A DNA stretch of 64,000 nucleotides, from contig NZ_QQOH01000001.1 of assembly GCF_003345655.1 (NCBI RefSeq), forward strand, positions 496,001-560,000, in the 5' to 3' direction. The notes under the pieces were generated by a model. The model made no database searches. It saw nothing but the letters and a program-made list of their open reading frames with translations, and was not told the origin of the DNA. How positions within the stretch are numbered: the stretch's first letter is position 1; the number at the start of each line of letters is the position of its first letter. This stretch comes from Motiliproteus coralliicola. GTDB lineage: Bacteria; Pseudomonadota; Gammaproteobacteria; Pseudomonadales; Balneatricaceae. Made by a program: the position numbers and the translations under genes. Shown here one piece after another: positions 36,259 through 46,479 of the stretch.

Positions 36259-39153
36259 ATGTTGCGTAAATGCGCGATCAGTCTTGCGGTAATCGGCGCA
36301 CTGAGTGCGACCCAGGCAAACGCTTTGGGACTCGGTGAGGTCAAGGTCAGTTCGGCGCTGAATCAGCCCCTCAAAGCTGAGATTGATCTGCTCCAGTTGC
36401 GTGGTCTCAATGCCTCACAAATTATTACTGGCTTGGCAGATGCCGATGACTTCTTTCTTGCCGGTGTTAAACCCTCAGCGGTTCTATCCGATCTTAACTT
36501 TAAGCTCGATATCAAGGGCGGCCAGGGCCGAATTATCCTGACCTCCAACGAGCCGATTCGCGAACCCTTTCTGAATTTCCTGATTGAAGTGAACTGGCCC
36601 AGTGGCCGGTTGGTGCGTGAATATACCGTGTTGCTGGATCCGCCGGTTTTTACAGCTGGGGACCTGGCTCCCCGTAATCAGCCAGTTGCACCGGTATCCC
36701 AGCCCAAGCCGATGGCCAAGGCCGTTCAGCAAGGGCAGGCAGTCAAGCCTGCGTCCACAGCTCCGGCCGCGGCGATGACCGCTGGGCCTGGAACCTATTA
36801 CGTCAAGACCGACGATACCCTGTGGCAGATCGCCCTTCGTACCCGGCCTGACAGAAGTATCTCGCCGCAACAGATGATGATGGCGATTCAACGCGCCAAC
36901 CCTGATGCCTTCTACAACAACAACATCAACCGGCTGAAGTCCGGTGTGGTGCTTGAAATTCCAGGGAAGCAAGAGATTCTTGGAGTCGGCCATAGCGAGT
37001 CGATGAAAGAGGTTAAGCGCCAGAACACCAACTGGAAAGGGGAGCCTGCCAGTGCGGCTGAGCCCGAGGCGGAAAAGCTTGACGCCGCTAAGCAGGAGAT
37101 GGCTTCCGGTGGCAAGTCCAATGAAGAGGATGCTCAGCTTCGAATTGTCAGTAAGCCGGTAGAGGAAAGCTCGGAACCGAAGGAAGCGATGGAGGAGCCG
37201 GTGGCTACCGCCAGCTCCGAAACCGAAACGGATCCGGAGCAGAGCGCAGATCAGAATCTGGCTGAAGAGCTGGCGGCGAAAAATGAAGAGCTGGAAGAAC
37301 AGCTGGTTGTCACTCTTGAGGGGCTAGAGAAGGTCGAGCGTGACAATACCGAGATGTTTGATCGGCTCGACAATTTGACCCAGCAGATGGAGTTGATGCA
37401 GCGCGAGATCGAGCTGAAAAATCAGCAGCTGGCTGAACTGCAGCGTAATTTGGCCCAAAAGCAGGCCCAGCAGGCGCCCGTTGCACCTGCACCAGCGCCC
37501 AGCGCCGGATCCGATCTGCCGCTGCCGCTGAGTTGGATCGCCGGTATCGGTGCCGGTGTCTTGGCGCTGCTGGGTGGTTTGCTGGTCTTTATGCGCAAGC
37601 GGCGCGAAGACCAGGACGTTGAAGAGGCGCTCGTCGTCCTTAACGAACAGGAAGCAATGCAGCAGTTGGCCGAAGAGCAAGCTGCTGGTGCAGAAACTTC
37701 GGTTGAGGCTGCCGTTGAAGCTGCTGCGTCGGATGCCGTCGATCAGGTATCGTTGGACGACAGCGAGCTTGATCAACTGGAAACGACAGAAGATCCGAAC
37801 GATCCCTTCAATATGGCCGCTGGCGATGGCCTGGCGGATGATTTGGATACGGTCTCCACCGAAGAGCTAGATAACGTGCTTGGTGACGACCTGGATCTGG
37901 ATATGGATCTGAAGCTCGACGAGCCGATCGAAGAAGATCCAGAGATGGCCGCTTTCTCCAATTCGCTGCTGGACGATGACGAATACGACCTGTCCACCGG
38001 CATGGATGAAGATGAACCGTCGGTTGGCGACTCTTCCGAGACTGAGTCTGCACCGGAGAGCATTGACGATATCGATACTGACCTGGATGCCCTGTTGGGT
38101 GAGGGTGATGAGGGTATCGATTTCGGTGAGCTGGATATGGATCAAGAGCCGGTCGGCGCCGATGACGAGTTGGCATCACTGGCTGAGCCGGAAGAGTTTG
38201 ACGTCGAGCTGCCGGAGTCTGCTGTCGAAGCGACCGATACACTGGCCCCGCTGGAGTCTTCCAGCGAGCTGGATGATCTTTTGGGTGACGATGATGCGGA
38301 GCTGCCCACCTTTGACTCCGATGATCTGGACGAGCTTGAGGTCAAGCCGGTAAACGACCAGGTTGATCTGGTCGGCGACGAAGAGGATGAGATCCTCGAC
38401 GATGACACCCTTGATGCGCTGTTGGGGCAGGCTGACACCGGTGATGATGCCGATGAGCCTGGGGCGCCAAAGCTTGAGGCTGAAGCTACCCAGCTGGATG
38501 ATGAGCTGGACTTTGACTCGATCGGTGAACTGGATGAAGTTGAGCTTGGCGGAACTTCCGTGGAAACCGATCCAGAAGAAGTTCAGCTGGAGACGCTGCA
38601 GGTGGACGATCTGCCGGATCAGCAGATGGAGATTGACGAGCAGCTCGGCGAAGAGGCGTCTGAGTTTGAGTTCGAAAACGACTCGACCGTCGAATCTGCA
38701 TTGGAGCTGGCCGATACCGATCCGGATGCTGATGATCTGGACTTGGATTTTGAAGATCAGACTGATGATGGCTTGAGCCTCGATGTTGATGAACCGGCCA
38801 AAGTTCCGGCTGATCTTGGAGAGCCTGAGACCGAGGTGGCGCTTTCCACGCTGACACTGGAGGACGACCTGGATGAGGCCGGCGAAGCCGAATTGGAGGC
38901 GGAGCTTGAGCAGATGCTGGAGTCTGAAGACAATGCGGTTGCGTTGCAGGAGACCGAGCTGGACAGCGAATCGACTGAAATCAACTACCTCGATGAGGCC
39001 GATGAGGTCGGTACCAAGCTTGACCTGGCTCGCGCCTATATCGATATGGACGATACTGATGGCGCTCGCGATATCCTTCAGGAAGTGGTGAGCGAAGGTA
39101 GCGCCGAGCAGGCTGCCGAAGCGCAGAAATTGTTGGAGAATCTAAGCACCTGA
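36259..39153 (+). CDS. fimV: FimV-family polar hub protein with LysM domain
   Basis: A 964-residue inner-membrane protein. A signal peptide (about 1-21, ending in ANA), a periplasmic domain and a LysM peptidoglycan-binding module (about 178-235) come first. A coiled coil (about 335-400), one membrane helix (about 424-444) and a long, very acidic cytoplasmic tail follow. The tail ends in the conserved FimV C-terminal domain (about 908-963, EINYLDEADEVGTKLDLARAY split over a TPR-like fold). FimV organises cell poles and type IV pili in Pseudomonas. The ATG at 36259 with GGGGAAGG upstream is chosen over an in-frame TTG at 36214. The stop overlaps the truA start by one base. Confidence 0.93.
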   Translation: MLRKCAISLAVIGALSATQANALGLGEVKVSSALNQPLKAEIDLLQLRGLNASQIITGLADADDFFLAGVKPSAVLSDLNFKLDIKGGQGRIILTSNEPIREPFLNFLIEVNWPSGRLVREYTVLLDPPVFTAGDLAPRNQPVAPVSQPKPMAKAVQQGQAVKPASTAPAAAMTAGPGTYYVKTDDTLWQIALRTRPDRSISPQQMMMAIQRANPDAFYNNNINRLKSGVVLEIPGKQEILGVGHSESMKEVKRQNTNWKGEPASAAEPEAEKLDAAKQEMASGGKSNEEDAQLRIVSKPVEESSEPKEAMEEPVATASSETETDPEQSADQNLAEELAAKNEELEEQLVVTLEGLEKVERDNTEMFDRLDNLTQQMELMQREIELKNQQLAELQRNLAQKQAQQAPVAPAPAPSAGSDLPLPLSWIAGIGAGVLALLGGLLVFMRKRREDQDVEEALVVLNEQEAMQQLAEEQAAGAETSVEAAVEAAASDAVDQVSLDDSELDQLETTEDPNDPFNMAAGDGLADDLDTVSTEELDNVLGDDLDLDMDLKLDEPIEEDPEMAAFSNSLLDDDEYDLSTGMDEDEPSVGDSSETESAPESIDDIDTDLDALLGEGDEGIDFGELDMDQEPVGADDELASLAEPEEFDVELPESAVEATDTLAPLESSSELDDLLGDDDAELPTFDSDDLDELEVKPVNDQVDLVGDEEDEILDDDTLDALLGQADTGDDADEPGAPKLEAEATQLDDELDFDSIGELDEVELGGTSVETDPEEVQLETLQVDDLPDQQMEIDEQLGEEASEFEFENDSTVESALELADTDPDADDLDLDFEDQTDDGLSLDVDEPAKVPADLGEPETEVALSTLTLEDDLDEAGEAELEAELEQMLESEDNAVALQETELDSESTEINYLDEADEVGTKLDLARAYIDMDDTDGARDILQEVVSEGSAEQAAEAQKLLENLST

Positions 39154-39998
39154 TGAGTAAGTTGCTTGACCCAGAGGCGGCCGTTGAGCCGCCTCTTTTT
39201 CGTTATGCCCTCTGTGTTGAGTACGATGGCAGTGGTTATCACGGCTGGCAAAGTCAGCCCGGTGATGTCAAAAGCGTTCAAGGCTGTGTCGAGAAAGGTC
39301 TGTCGAAGGTCGCCAATGAGCCGGTCAAGGTCATCTGTGCAGGACGTACCGATGCCGGTGTTCACGGTTGCTATCAGATCATTCATTTTGACACCCATGC
39401 GGTACGTGATGAGCGGGCCTGGGTATTGGGTACCAATACCAACATGCCTTACGACATCAATATTCGTTGGGCTAAGCAGGTTTCCGACAGCTTTCATGCG
39501 CGCTTCTCCGCCCTGGAGCGACGCTACCGTTATGTCATCTACAATGCGCCGGTGATGCCGGCGCTGCTTAATCGTCAGCTGAGCTGGACCCACAAGCCTC
39601 TGGATGTAGAGAGGATGCAGCGGGCTGGGGATTTTCTAATCGGCGAGCATGATTTCAACGCCTACCGGGCGGTTGGTTGCCAGGCCCACAGTCCAGTGCG
39701 AGAGGTTCGACAGCTGGATGTATCTCGCCATGGGCAGTTGATTGTCATCGATGTACGGGCTAATGCTTTTCTGCATCATATGATTCGTAATATTGCCGGG
39801 GTGTTGATGAAGATCGGTTCGGGTGAGGCTGAGCCGGAGTGGGCAAGAGAGGTGCTTGAGAGCCGGGATCGACGCCAGGGTGGAGTGACCGCACCGCCTT
39901 TTGGTCTCTATTTTGTTGATGCTAAGTACCCGGAAGAGCATCAATTGCCAGCGTCGGAGCTGGGGCCGTTGTTTTTGCCCCAATTGGGGGCGGTATAA
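39153..39998 (+). CDS. truA: tRNA pseudouridine(38-40) synthase TruA
   Basis: A 281-residue enzyme that makes pseudouridine at positions 38-40 of tRNA anticodon arms. The catalytic Asp67 lies in AGRTDAGVHG; RFSALERRYRYVI and the later FLHHMIRNIAGVL segment are conserved. It overlaps fimV by one base (TGATG), suggesting translational coupling, and lies just before trpF, an order found widely in gammaproteobacteria. Confidence 0.96.
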   Translation: MSKLLDPEAAVEPPLFRYALCVEYDGSGYHGWQSQPGDVKSVQGCVEKGLSKVANEPVKVICAGRTDAGVHGCYQIIHFDTHAVRDERAWVLGTNTNMPYDINIRWAKQVSDSFHARFSALERRYRYVIYNAPVMPALLNRQLSWTHKPLDVERMQRAGDFLIGEHDFNAYRAVGCQAHSPVREVRQLDVSRHGQLIVIDVRANAFLHHMIRNIAGVLMKIGSGEAEPEWAREVLESRDRRQGGVTAPPFGLYFVDAKYPEEHQLPASELGPLFLPQLGAV

Positions 39999-40079
39999 GT
40001 CCAAAGCGTGGGCTGGCGCGGTTCCCTTAGTAACAGCCCATCTGATACTATTTCCGCTTTGTTGTTGGGAAGGATCATC

Positions 40080-40706
40080 GTGAGAACCCGGATCAAAATT
40101 TGCGGTCTTACAGAGGCCGACAATGCTCTGCGGGTTGCTGCGCTTGGGGCCGATACCATCGGTCTGGTGTTTTATCCTCCCAGTCCCCGTGCAGTGAGTA
40201 TCGAGCAGGCCCAGCAGATATGTCGGGCACTGCCGCCATTTGTCACGGTGACGGCGCTGTTTGTCGATGAGACACCCGAGCGTGTTAACCAGATAATCCA
40301 GCAGGTACCGATTGATCTGTTGCAGTTCCATGGTGACGAATCACCGTCGTACTGCCGGCAATTCAACAAACCCTATATCAAAGCGGTAAGGGTTCGACCG
40401 GGGCTTGATCTGCTCGAGTTGGCGAACCAATACCTCAGTAGCCAAGGGCTGCTGCTCGATGCCTATAAGCCGGGCGTGCCCGGTGGTACGGGGGAAAGCT
40501 TTGATTGGCAGTTGATCACACCGGGGTTACCACTGCCGGTGATACTGGCCGGTGGATTAGATCCGAATAATGTGGCCGATGCGGTAAGCCGTGTCAGTCC
40601 CTATGCCGTCGATGTCAGCGGTGGGGTGGAAGCCTCGAAGGGCATTAAAGATATTGAATTAGTTGAACGTTTTATTGAAGAGGTGGCTCGTGCCGACAGA
40701 AGTTGA
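40080..40706 (+). CDS. trpF: Phosphoribosylanthranilate isomerase
   Basis: A 208-residue TIM-barrel enzyme of tryptophan synthesis. It begins [10 protein letters not shown], the usual N-terminus, from a GTG at 40080 with GGGAAGG upstream; an upstream in-frame start would add 24 unconserved residues. The catalytic Cys is in IKICGL, and Asp in VDVSGGVE near the end. It overlaps the trpB start by 17 bp. trpD, trpC and trpEG are not in the window, as is usual where trpFBA is a separate block. Confidence 0.94.
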   Translation: MRTRIKICGLTEADNALRVAALGADTIGLVFYPPSPRAVSIEQAQQICRALPPFVTVTALFVDETPERVNQIIQQVPIDLLQFHGDESPSYCRQFNKPYIKAVRVRPGLDLLELANQYLSSQGLLLDAYKPGVPGGTGESFDWQLITPGLPLPVILAGGLDPNNVADAVSRVSPYAVDVSGGVEASKGIKDIELVERFIEEVARADRS

Positions 40707-41910
40707 TACCCAGGCATTGCTGGCTATGCCCGATGCGCTGGGACATTTTGGTCCTTACGGTGGCCGGTTTGCATCCGAAACCCTGGTCAGCGCCCTTGAA
40801 GATTTGACCGAACTGTACGAAAAACTCTGGCAAAGCCCCGAATTCCAGCAGGCCTTCGATAAGGACCTGGCGCACTACGTAGGTCGACCGTCGCCGCTTT
40901 ATCATGCCGAGCGACTCAGCCGCGAGCTGGGTGGTGCGCAGATCTATCTGAAGCGTGAAGACCTGAACCATACCGGTGCCCACAAGGTGAACAACACCAT
41001 CGGTCAGGCGCTGCTGGCCAAGTACATGGGTAAGCCGCGGGTTATTGCCGAGACAGGTGCCGGTCAGCATGGCGTGGCATCCGCCACAGTGGCGGCTCGG
41101 TTGGGGCTTGAGTGCGTGGTTTACATGGGCTCGGAAGACGTCCGCCGTCAGGCATTGAACGTTTATCGGATGAAGCTGCTTGGTGCCAAGGTGGTGGCGG
41201 TTGAGTCCGGTACCAAGACCTTGAAGGATGCGATGAACGAGGCAATGCGCGACTGGGTTACCAACGTCGACAATACCTTCTACATCATCGGAACCGCCGC
41301 AGGGCCGCATCCGTACCCGAAACTGGTTCGTGATTTCCAGTGCGTAATCGGTCGTGAAGCTCGTGCCCAGTGTCTGGAGCAAGCCGGCAAACTACCCGAT
41401 GCGCTGATTGCCTGCGTTGGTGGTGGTTCCAATGCCATCGGGCTGTTCCATCCGTTTATTCCCGACACCGAAGTGAAAATGATCGGCGTTGAGGCCGGTG
41501 GTTACGGTGTCGAAACCGGTCAGCATGCGGCGCCTCTGTGTGCCGGTCGTCCCGGTGTGTTGCATGGCAACCGTACCTACCTGATGGAAGATGAGGCCGG
41601 ACAGATCGCCGGAACCCATTCGGTTTCCGCCGGCCTGGATTATCCGGGGGTTGGTCCAGAGCACTCCTGGCTGAAAGACTGTGGCCGGGCGGAGTATGTG
41701 GCGATTAATGACGACGAAGCGCTGGACGCCTTCCGCACCCTGACCAAGGTTGAGGGGATCATGCCGGCGTTGGAGTCCAGTCACGCGATTGCCCAGGCGA
41801 TCAAGCTGGCCCCGACCATGTCGACCGACCAAGTACTGCTGGTTAATCTTTCGGGTCGCGGGGATAAAGATATCCATACCGTGGCTGAAATTGACGGCAT
41901 CGAAGTATAA
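40690..41910 (+). CDS. trpB: Tryptophan synthase beta subunit
   Basis: A 406-residue PLP enzyme joining indole and serine. The PLP lysine is Lys99 in [10 protein letters not shown], and the GGGSNAIG phosphate loop is near residue 241. The GTG at 40690 is preferred over an upstream in-frame start at 40663 because GPYGGRF then sits at the usual distance and AAGAGG precedes it. It overlaps trpF by 17 bp and is followed by trpA after 27 bp, so the two synthase subunits are made together. Confidence 0.95.
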   Translation: MPTEVDTQALLAMPDALGHFGPYGGRFASETLVSALEDLTELYEKLWQSPEFQQAFDKDLAHYVGRPSPLYHAERLSRELGGAQIYLKREDLNHTGAHKVNNTIGQALLAKYMGKPRVIAETGAGQHGVASATVAARLGLECVVYMGSEDVRRQALNVYRMKLLGAKVVAVESGTKTLKDAMNEAMRDWVTNVDNTFYIIGTAAGPHPYPKLVRDFQCVIGREARAQCLEQAGKLPDALIACVGGGSNAIGLFHPFIPDTEVKMIGVEAGGYGVETGQHAAPLCAGRPGVLHGNRTYLMEDEAGQIAGTHSVSAGLDYPGVGPEHSWLKDCGRAEYVAINDDEALDAFRTLTKVEGIMPALESSHAIAQAIKLAPTMSTDQVLLVNLSGRGDKDIHTVAEIDGIEV

Positions 41911-41937
41911 GCGCAACGCATTCAGATTGAGGTTCCA

Positions 41938-42741
41938 ATGAGTCGTATTCAACAGTGTCTGCAAAGTCTGAAGCAGCAGGGACGTAAAGCGCTGATCCCC
42001 TACGTGACCGCCGGTGATCCTGAACCGGGTGTCACGGTTGGGTTGATGCACGCGATGGTCGAAGCCGGTGCCGATATTATCGAACTGGGTATTCCGTTTT
42101 CCGATCCGATGGCCGATGGGCCGGTGATCCAGCTGGCTTGCGAGCGGGCGCTGGTTCACGGCACTCGGTTGGTCGATGTGCTGGAGATGGTCAAAACCTT
42201 CCGTCAGCAGGACAACCAGACTCCGGTTGTTTTGATGGGTTACCTGAACCCGATCGAAGCGATCGGCTACGATAACTTCCTGGCCCAGGCCAGTGAGGCC
42301 GGCGTCGATGGTGTTCTGACGGTTGATCTACCGCCGGAGGAAGCCGATAGCTTCTGTGAGGGGCTCAAGGCCAAAGGGATGGATGCCATCTTCCTGATCG
42401 CTCCGACCACCACGGATGAGCGGATCAAACGAATCTGTGCCGCCGGCAGTGGTTATGTCTACTACGTGTCGGTCAAGGGCGTTACCGGCTCCAGTGCGTT
42501 GGATGTCGACGCCGTCGCCAGCAATGTCGACAGGATCCGTCAATACACATCGCTGCCGGTGGGCGTAGGTTTCGGTATCCGCGATGCCGAGTCGGCCGCC
42601 GCCGTGGCTAAAGTGGCCGATGGTGCGATCGTCGGTAGTGTACTGGTGAACAAAATTGCCGAGCTGCAGCAGCAGTCCGATCAGATTCCGGCAGCTGTCG
42701 CCGAAATTCTGGCGTCTATGCGCAGTGCGATGGACCAATAA
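41938..42741 (+). CDS. trpA: Tryptophan synthase alpha subunit
   Basis: A 267-residue TIM-barrel subunit that cleaves indole-3-glycerol phosphate and channels indole to TrpB. Catalytic Glu49 ([10 protein letters not shown]) and Asp60 (MADGPVIQ) are present, with the phosphate-binding GFGIRD segment near residue 211. It follows trpB closely. A short hairpin GGGTTG/CAACCC at 42761-42777 lies after it but has only a weak T stretch. Confidence 0.96.
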   Translation: MSRIQQCLQSLKQQGRKALIPYVTAGDPEPGVTVGLMHAMVEAGADIIELGIPFSDPMADGPVIQLACERALVHGTRLVDVLEMVKTFRQQDNQTPVVLMGYLNPIEAIGYDNFLAQASEAGVDGVLTVDLPPEEADSFCEGLKAKGMDAIFLIAPTTTDERIKRICAAGSGYVYYVSVKGVTGSSALDVDAVASNVDRIRQYTSLPVGVGFGIRDAESAAAVAKVADGAIVGSVLVNKIAELQQQSDQIPAAVAEILASMRSAMDQ

Positions 42742-42860
42742 GCGGGTTACCGCTTCGGTCGGGTTGATTACCAACCCTATTTACAACGAATTATCTTTGA
42801 TACGAACTGCAGCGGTTCATTGTTGATTAGCGATGTTCCGTCGAAAAGAGTGAAGCCGAG

Positions 42861-43784
42861 ATGAGCAACTGGCTAGAGAAAATCGTTCCGTCCCTTGGGC
42901 GTTCCCAATCGCGCAAGAAAAGTGATATTCCGGAAGGGCTGTGGAAGAAGTGTCCCAAATGTACCGCCGTCCTGTACCGTCCCGAATTGGATAAAAACCT
43001 CAACGTCTGCCCCAAGTGTGATCACCATATGCGCCTTGGTGCTCGCCAGCGTCTGGAGTGGTTTCTTGATGAAGAGGGGCGTATCGAGATCGGCACCGAT
43101 GTTGAGCCGGTAGATCGCCTCAAGTTTAAGGACTCCAAGAAGTACAAGGATCGCCTGAGCTCTGCCCAGAAGCAGACCGGTGAGAAAGATGCGCTGATCG
43201 CCATGAAGGGCCAGCTCAACGGCCAGGATGTGGTTGCTGTCGCGTTCGAATTCTCCTTCCTGGGCGGCTCGATGGGGGCCGTGGTAGGCGAGCGTTTTGT
43301 ACGGGCGGTGAATGTCAGTCTTGAGCAGCGTATCCCGCTGGTCTGCTTCGCCGCCAGTGGTGGTGCCCGGATGCAGGAGGCACTGTTCTCTTTGATGCAG
43401 ATGGCCAAGACGTCGGCGGCACTGGAGAAACTCAAGGCCGAGGGTATTCCGTATATCTCGGTACTGACCGATCCGGTATTCGGTGGTGTTTCCGCGTCAC
43501 TGGCGATGCTGGGTGACCTCAACGTTGCTGAACCGAACGCGCTGATCGGCTTCGCCGGTCCTCGAGTCATCGAGCAAACCGTGCGTGAAAAACTGCCGGA
43601 AGGTTTCCAGCGCAGTGAGTTTCTGCTGGAGCACGGTGCGGTTGATATGATTATCAGGCGTAGCGAAATGCGCGCCAAGCTCGGGTCGATCCTGGCCAAG
43701 CTGACCCATCAGCCGGCCGTTGAACCGGCAGAGCCGGTTGAGCCTGAGGCCAGTGCTGAAGTGACTGAACCTGAGGCGGACTGA
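42861..43784 (+). CDS. accD: Acetyl-CoA carboxylase carboxyltransferase beta subunit
   Basis: A 307-residue subunit of the enzyme that makes malonyl-CoA for fatty acid synthesis. The N-terminal zinc ribbon has two CPKC pairs about 20 residues apart (residues 31-53). The crotonase-like body includes [13 protein letters not shown] and [12 protein letters not shown]. The last 25 residues are a Glu/Pro/Ala-rich tail. folC follows after 8 bp. The accD-folC pair is conserved across gammaproteobacteria. Confidence 0.96.
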   Translation: MSNWLEKIVPSLGRSQSRKKSDIPEGLWKKCPKCTAVLYRPELDKNLNVCPKCDHHMRLGARQRLEWFLDEEGRIEIGTDVEPVDRLKFKDSKKYKDRLSSAQKQTGEKDALIAMKGQLNGQDVVAVAFEFSFLGGSMGAVVGERFVRAVNVSLEQRIPLVCFAASGGARMQEALFSLMQMAKTSAALEKLKAEGIPYISVLTDPVFGGVSASLAMLGDLNVAEPNALIGFAGPRVIEQTVREKLPEGFQRSEFLLEHGAVDMIIRRSEMRAKLGSILAKLTHQPAVEPAEPVEPEASAEVTEPEAD

Positions 43785-43792
43785 TCCCCTCG

Positions 43793-45070
43793 ATGTCAAC
43801 AAACAGTCAATCCCGGACGCTCGACCAGTGGTTGAGCGTCATTGAAGCGGCTCACCCCGCTGAGATCGAACTGGGCCTTGAGCGCGTTCGCGCTGTTGCC
43901 GAAAAGCTGGCGCTTATCGACGGCTGGAATTGCCCGATCGTTACCCTTGCCGGTACCAACGGCAAGGGATCTACCCAGGCCTTTATGCGTAGCATCTGCA
44001 CCGAGCAGGGCTACCAAGTGGGTTGTTACAGCTCGCCACACTTCCTACGCTACAACGAACGGGTCACCCTCAATGGTGAGCCGGCCGATGATCAGTCCCT
44101 GTGCCAAGCCTTTGACGCGATCGATCAAGCCCGAGAATCGTTGGGCTTGAGCCTGAGCTATTTCGAAGTTGGCACGCTGGCTGCGCTCTGGCTGTTTCGT
44201 CAATGGCAGCCGGATCTGATTCTGCTCGAAGTTGGCCTGGGCGGGCGGCTCGATGCGGTAAATATCATCGACCCTGATGTCGCGGTGATCACGACTGTGG
44301 CGTTGGATCATCAAGATTGGCTGGGTAACGATCGAGAAACGGTCGGTTTTGAGAAAGCCGGTATTCTGCGCCCGGGAATTCCGATGGTCTACGGTGAGGT
44401 TTCGATGCCGGACTCGGTTCGTCAGCGAGCCACCGAGCTGGGCTGCACCATCCATCATTGGGGTGAGCAGTTTGGTCCGCGCGATGGTGTCGAAAACTGG
44501 AGCTGGTACGGTCTGAACGTAACGGGTGAGCAGCAGGAATATCCTTGTCTTCCCAGCGTTCGTCTACCGTTCGAAAATGCGTCGACCGCGCTTCAGGCAT
44601 TGGCTTTGCTGCCGTTGAGTTTTTCTCCGTTTGCCATCGTACAGGGACTCAAACAGGCCAGCCTGACCGGGCGACGGCAGCAGTTGGTGGTCGATGGCCG
44701 AGAGCTGCTGCTGGATGTGGCTCATAACCCTCACGCAGCGCATTATTTAGCCTCAACCTTACCGCCCATCGATGGTCAAAGTTTTTGTGTGCTGGGAATG
44801 TTGGCCGACAAGGATTGTTCGGAAACGATCTCAGAGCTGCTGCCGCTGGTGGATCATTGGCTGTTGGCCGGATTATCGGGGCCGCGTGGTCTTAGCGCCG
44901 ATGCTTTACAGGAGGCGCTGCCCGAAAAGGCTCGTGCCGATGCGCTTCGGTTTGATACGCCCTGGCAGGCCTGTCAGGCGGCACTCAGGCAGAGCAACCG
45001 TGGTGATCGCATTTTGGTGCTGGGCTCGTTTCATACCGTGGCTGATATCTTGGCCCAGTTGCAACCTTAG
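43793..45070 (+). CDS. folC: Dihydrofolate synthase/folylpolyglutamate synthase
   Basis: A 425-residue Mur-ligase-like enzyme that adds glutamate to dihydropteroate and folates with ATP. The P-loop is AGTNGKGST near residue 53, followed by SPHFLRYNERV; the central LLEVGLGGRLDAVN and LDVAHNPHA motifs fit FolC. It sits 8 bp after accD and 12 bp before the SPOR-domain gene, within one plus-strand run. Confidence 0.95.
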   Translation: MSTNSQSRTLDQWLSVIEAAHPAEIELGLERVRAVAEKLALIDGWNCPIVTLAGTNGKGSTQAFMRSICTEQGYQVGCYSSPHFLRYNERVTLNGEPADDQSLCQAFDAIDQARESLGLSLSYFEVGTLAALWLFRQWQPDLILLEVGLGGRLDAVNIIDPDVAVITTVALDHQDWLGNDRETVGFEKAGILRPGIPMVYGEVSMPDSVRQRATELGCTIHHWGEQFGPRDGVENWSWYGLNVTGEQQEYPCLPSVRLPFENASTALQALALLPLSFSPFAIVQGLKQASLTGRRQQLVVDGRELLLDVAHNPHAAHYLASTLPPIDGQSFCVLGMLADKDCSETISELLPLVDHWLLAGLSGPRGLSADALQEALPEKARADALRFDTPWQACQAALRQSNRGDRILVLGSFHTVADILAQLQP

Positions 45071-45082
45071 AAGGAGGGCAAG

Positions 45083-45694
45083 ATGGAGCGTCCAGTGAAA
45101 GAACGCCTGCTCGGAGGTCTTCTGCTACTGGCCATTGCGGTCATTTTTCTGCCGATGATTTTTGATGGCGCCGGGCTGAAACATGGCCGGTTGCAGTCGG
45201 TGGTCCCCGATGCGCCAGCGCCGATAGAGATCGTCCACTATCAGCCGACCAATCAGCCCAATCCTGATACTTCTGAGTTAGCCCCGCCGCAACCCGCTCC
45301 GGTGGAGAAACTACCGGAGCCTCCGAAACCGATAGAGCCGCCTGAGGCTCCGAAAGACCAAGTTGCCGCGACGCCGGATAAAGGCGCTACCAGCGCGGCG
45401 GCTAAACCTGTGAAGCCGGTCAGCACCGTCACCAAAGAGAAACCGGTGTTGGACCAGCAGGGTGTGCCGGTAGGCTGGACCCTGCAACTGGCCAGTTTTA
45501 AAGAGCGTCCCAATGCGGTTTCGCTGCAGCAGAAGCTGATCCAGCGTGGCTATAAGGCGTATATCCGTCAGAAGGGTCCCTTGAGCAAGGTCTTCGTCGG
45601 TCCCGACAACCAGAAGAGCCGGATCGAACAGCTCAAGTTGAAGTTAAAGCAGGAAGTCAAACTAGACGGGTTGGTGCTGCGCTACCGCCCTTAG
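45083..45694 (+). CDS. SPOR-domain inner-membrane protein (DedD-like)
   Basis: A 203-residue protein: a short cytoplasmic N-terminus, one membrane helix (about 9-27), a Pro/Glu-rich periplasmic linker and a C-terminal SPOR domain (about 125-200) beginning GWTLQLASFKE. SPOR domains bind glycan strands lacking stem peptides at the division septum. The location between folC and cvpA is the same as E. coli dedD. The GAAGGAGG ribosome site is strong. Confidence 0.9.
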   Translation: MERPVKERLLGGLLLLAIAVIFLPMIFDGAGLKHGRLQSVVPDAPAPIEIVHYQPTNQPNPDTSELAPPQPAPVEKLPEPPKPIEPPEAPKDQVAATPDKGATSAAAKPVKPVSTVTKEKPVLDQQGVPVGWTLQLASFKERPNAVSLQQKLIQRGYKAYIRQKGPLSKVFVGPDNQKSRIEQLKLKLKQEVKLDGLVLRYRP

Positions 45695-45723
45695 GGTTTC
45701 AGGTCAACGCCGCTTTCGAGTGG

Positions 45724-45752
45724 TTGGGTGTGGTTGGTGGCTCTGCTAGAAT
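45724..45752 (+). promoter_or_regulatory. Candidate sigma-70 promoter for cvpA-purF
   Basis: TTGGGT at 45724-45729 and TAGAAT at 45747-45752 are separated by exactly 17 bp, in the 192-bp gap before cvpA. Confidence 0.45.
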
Positions 45753-45886
45753 GCGCCCCTTTGTTAAGAAACCGTTGATTTAGTCTCAGCGGGATTCTGG
45801 GATTTGGCGAAGTTCATCCCCCAGGCTCTGTTTGAGAGCTGACGAGTTACTGCGTTCCCTAGACCGAGTGAACTGCGAGGAAGCAA

Positions 45887-46384
45887 ATGAATTGGGCCGA
45901 TCTGGTCATTATCGCGCTGATTACGGTTTCTGCATTGCTGAGCCTGAAACGGGGGTTTGTAAAGGAAGCCCTGTCGTTGCTTACCTGGGTGGCGGCATTT
46001 GTGATTGCGCGCTTGTTTACCGACCAGCTCAGCGTATTGTTGGTCGACTATATCCAGACCCCATCGGCAAGGATTGCGGCCGCTTTTGCACTGCTGTTTA
46101 TCGGCGTGCTCTTTACCGGCGCGCTGATCAACAACCTGATTGGCATGATGATCAAAGCGACCGGGTTGAGCAGTACCGACCGGGTACTGGGAATGGCATT
46201 CGGTCTGGCCCGCGGCTGTATTGTGATCGTCGTTGTGGTGGCCCTGTTGGCGATGACGCCGGCTAAACAGGATAGGTGGTGGGCAGAATCAACCCTGATT
46301 CCCCACTTCCAGATGATGGAAGACTGGACCCGTCAGGTGGCTTCCGAAGCCTCGAGCCTGATCATGAATCTGGGGCGCGAATAG
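45887..46384 (+). CDS. cvpA: CvpA family membrane protein
   Basis: A 165-residue protein with about four membrane helices. The N-terminus NWADLVIIALITVSALLSL and the SLKRGFVKEALSL loop are hallmarks of CvpA, named for its role in colicin V production; it also affects envelope and biofilm traits in various bacteria. It is directly upstream of purF, as in E. coli. GAGGAAG precedes the ATG. A hairpin leader lies between it and purF. Confidence 0.92.
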   Translation: MNWADLVIIALITVSALLSLKRGFVKEALSLLTWVAAFVIARLFTDQLSVLLVDYIQTPSARIAAAFALLFIGVLFTGALINNLIGMMIKATGLSSTDRVLGMAFGLARGCIVIVVVVALLAMTPAKQDRWWAESTLIPHFQMMEDWTRQVASEASSLIMNLGRE

Positions 46385-46412
46385 GCATATAATTAGCCTG
46401 TTCCGAATCAGA

Positions 46413-46457
46413 ACGAAGGGCCTTCGTCGGTAAACTGCCACGAAGGCCGGTTATTTT
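46413..46457 (+). promoter_or_regulatory. Two competing hairpins in the purF leader
   Basis: CCTTCGT at 46421-46427 can pair upstream with ACGAAGG (46413-46419) or, as GGCCTTCGT (46419-46427), downstream with ACGAAGGCC (46440-46448). The downstream hairpin is followed by GGTTATTTTTG, resembling a terminator. The two folds exclude each other, an attenuator-like design, though a simple cvpA terminator is also possible. Confidence 0.5.
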
Positions 46458-46479
46458 TGCAGTAGATGAGGTGCTCTGC

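Noticed and set aside
39978-39989. Palindrome CCCCAATTGGGG as an operator for trpF
   Set aside because: It lies in the truA coding end, and the codons explain it.
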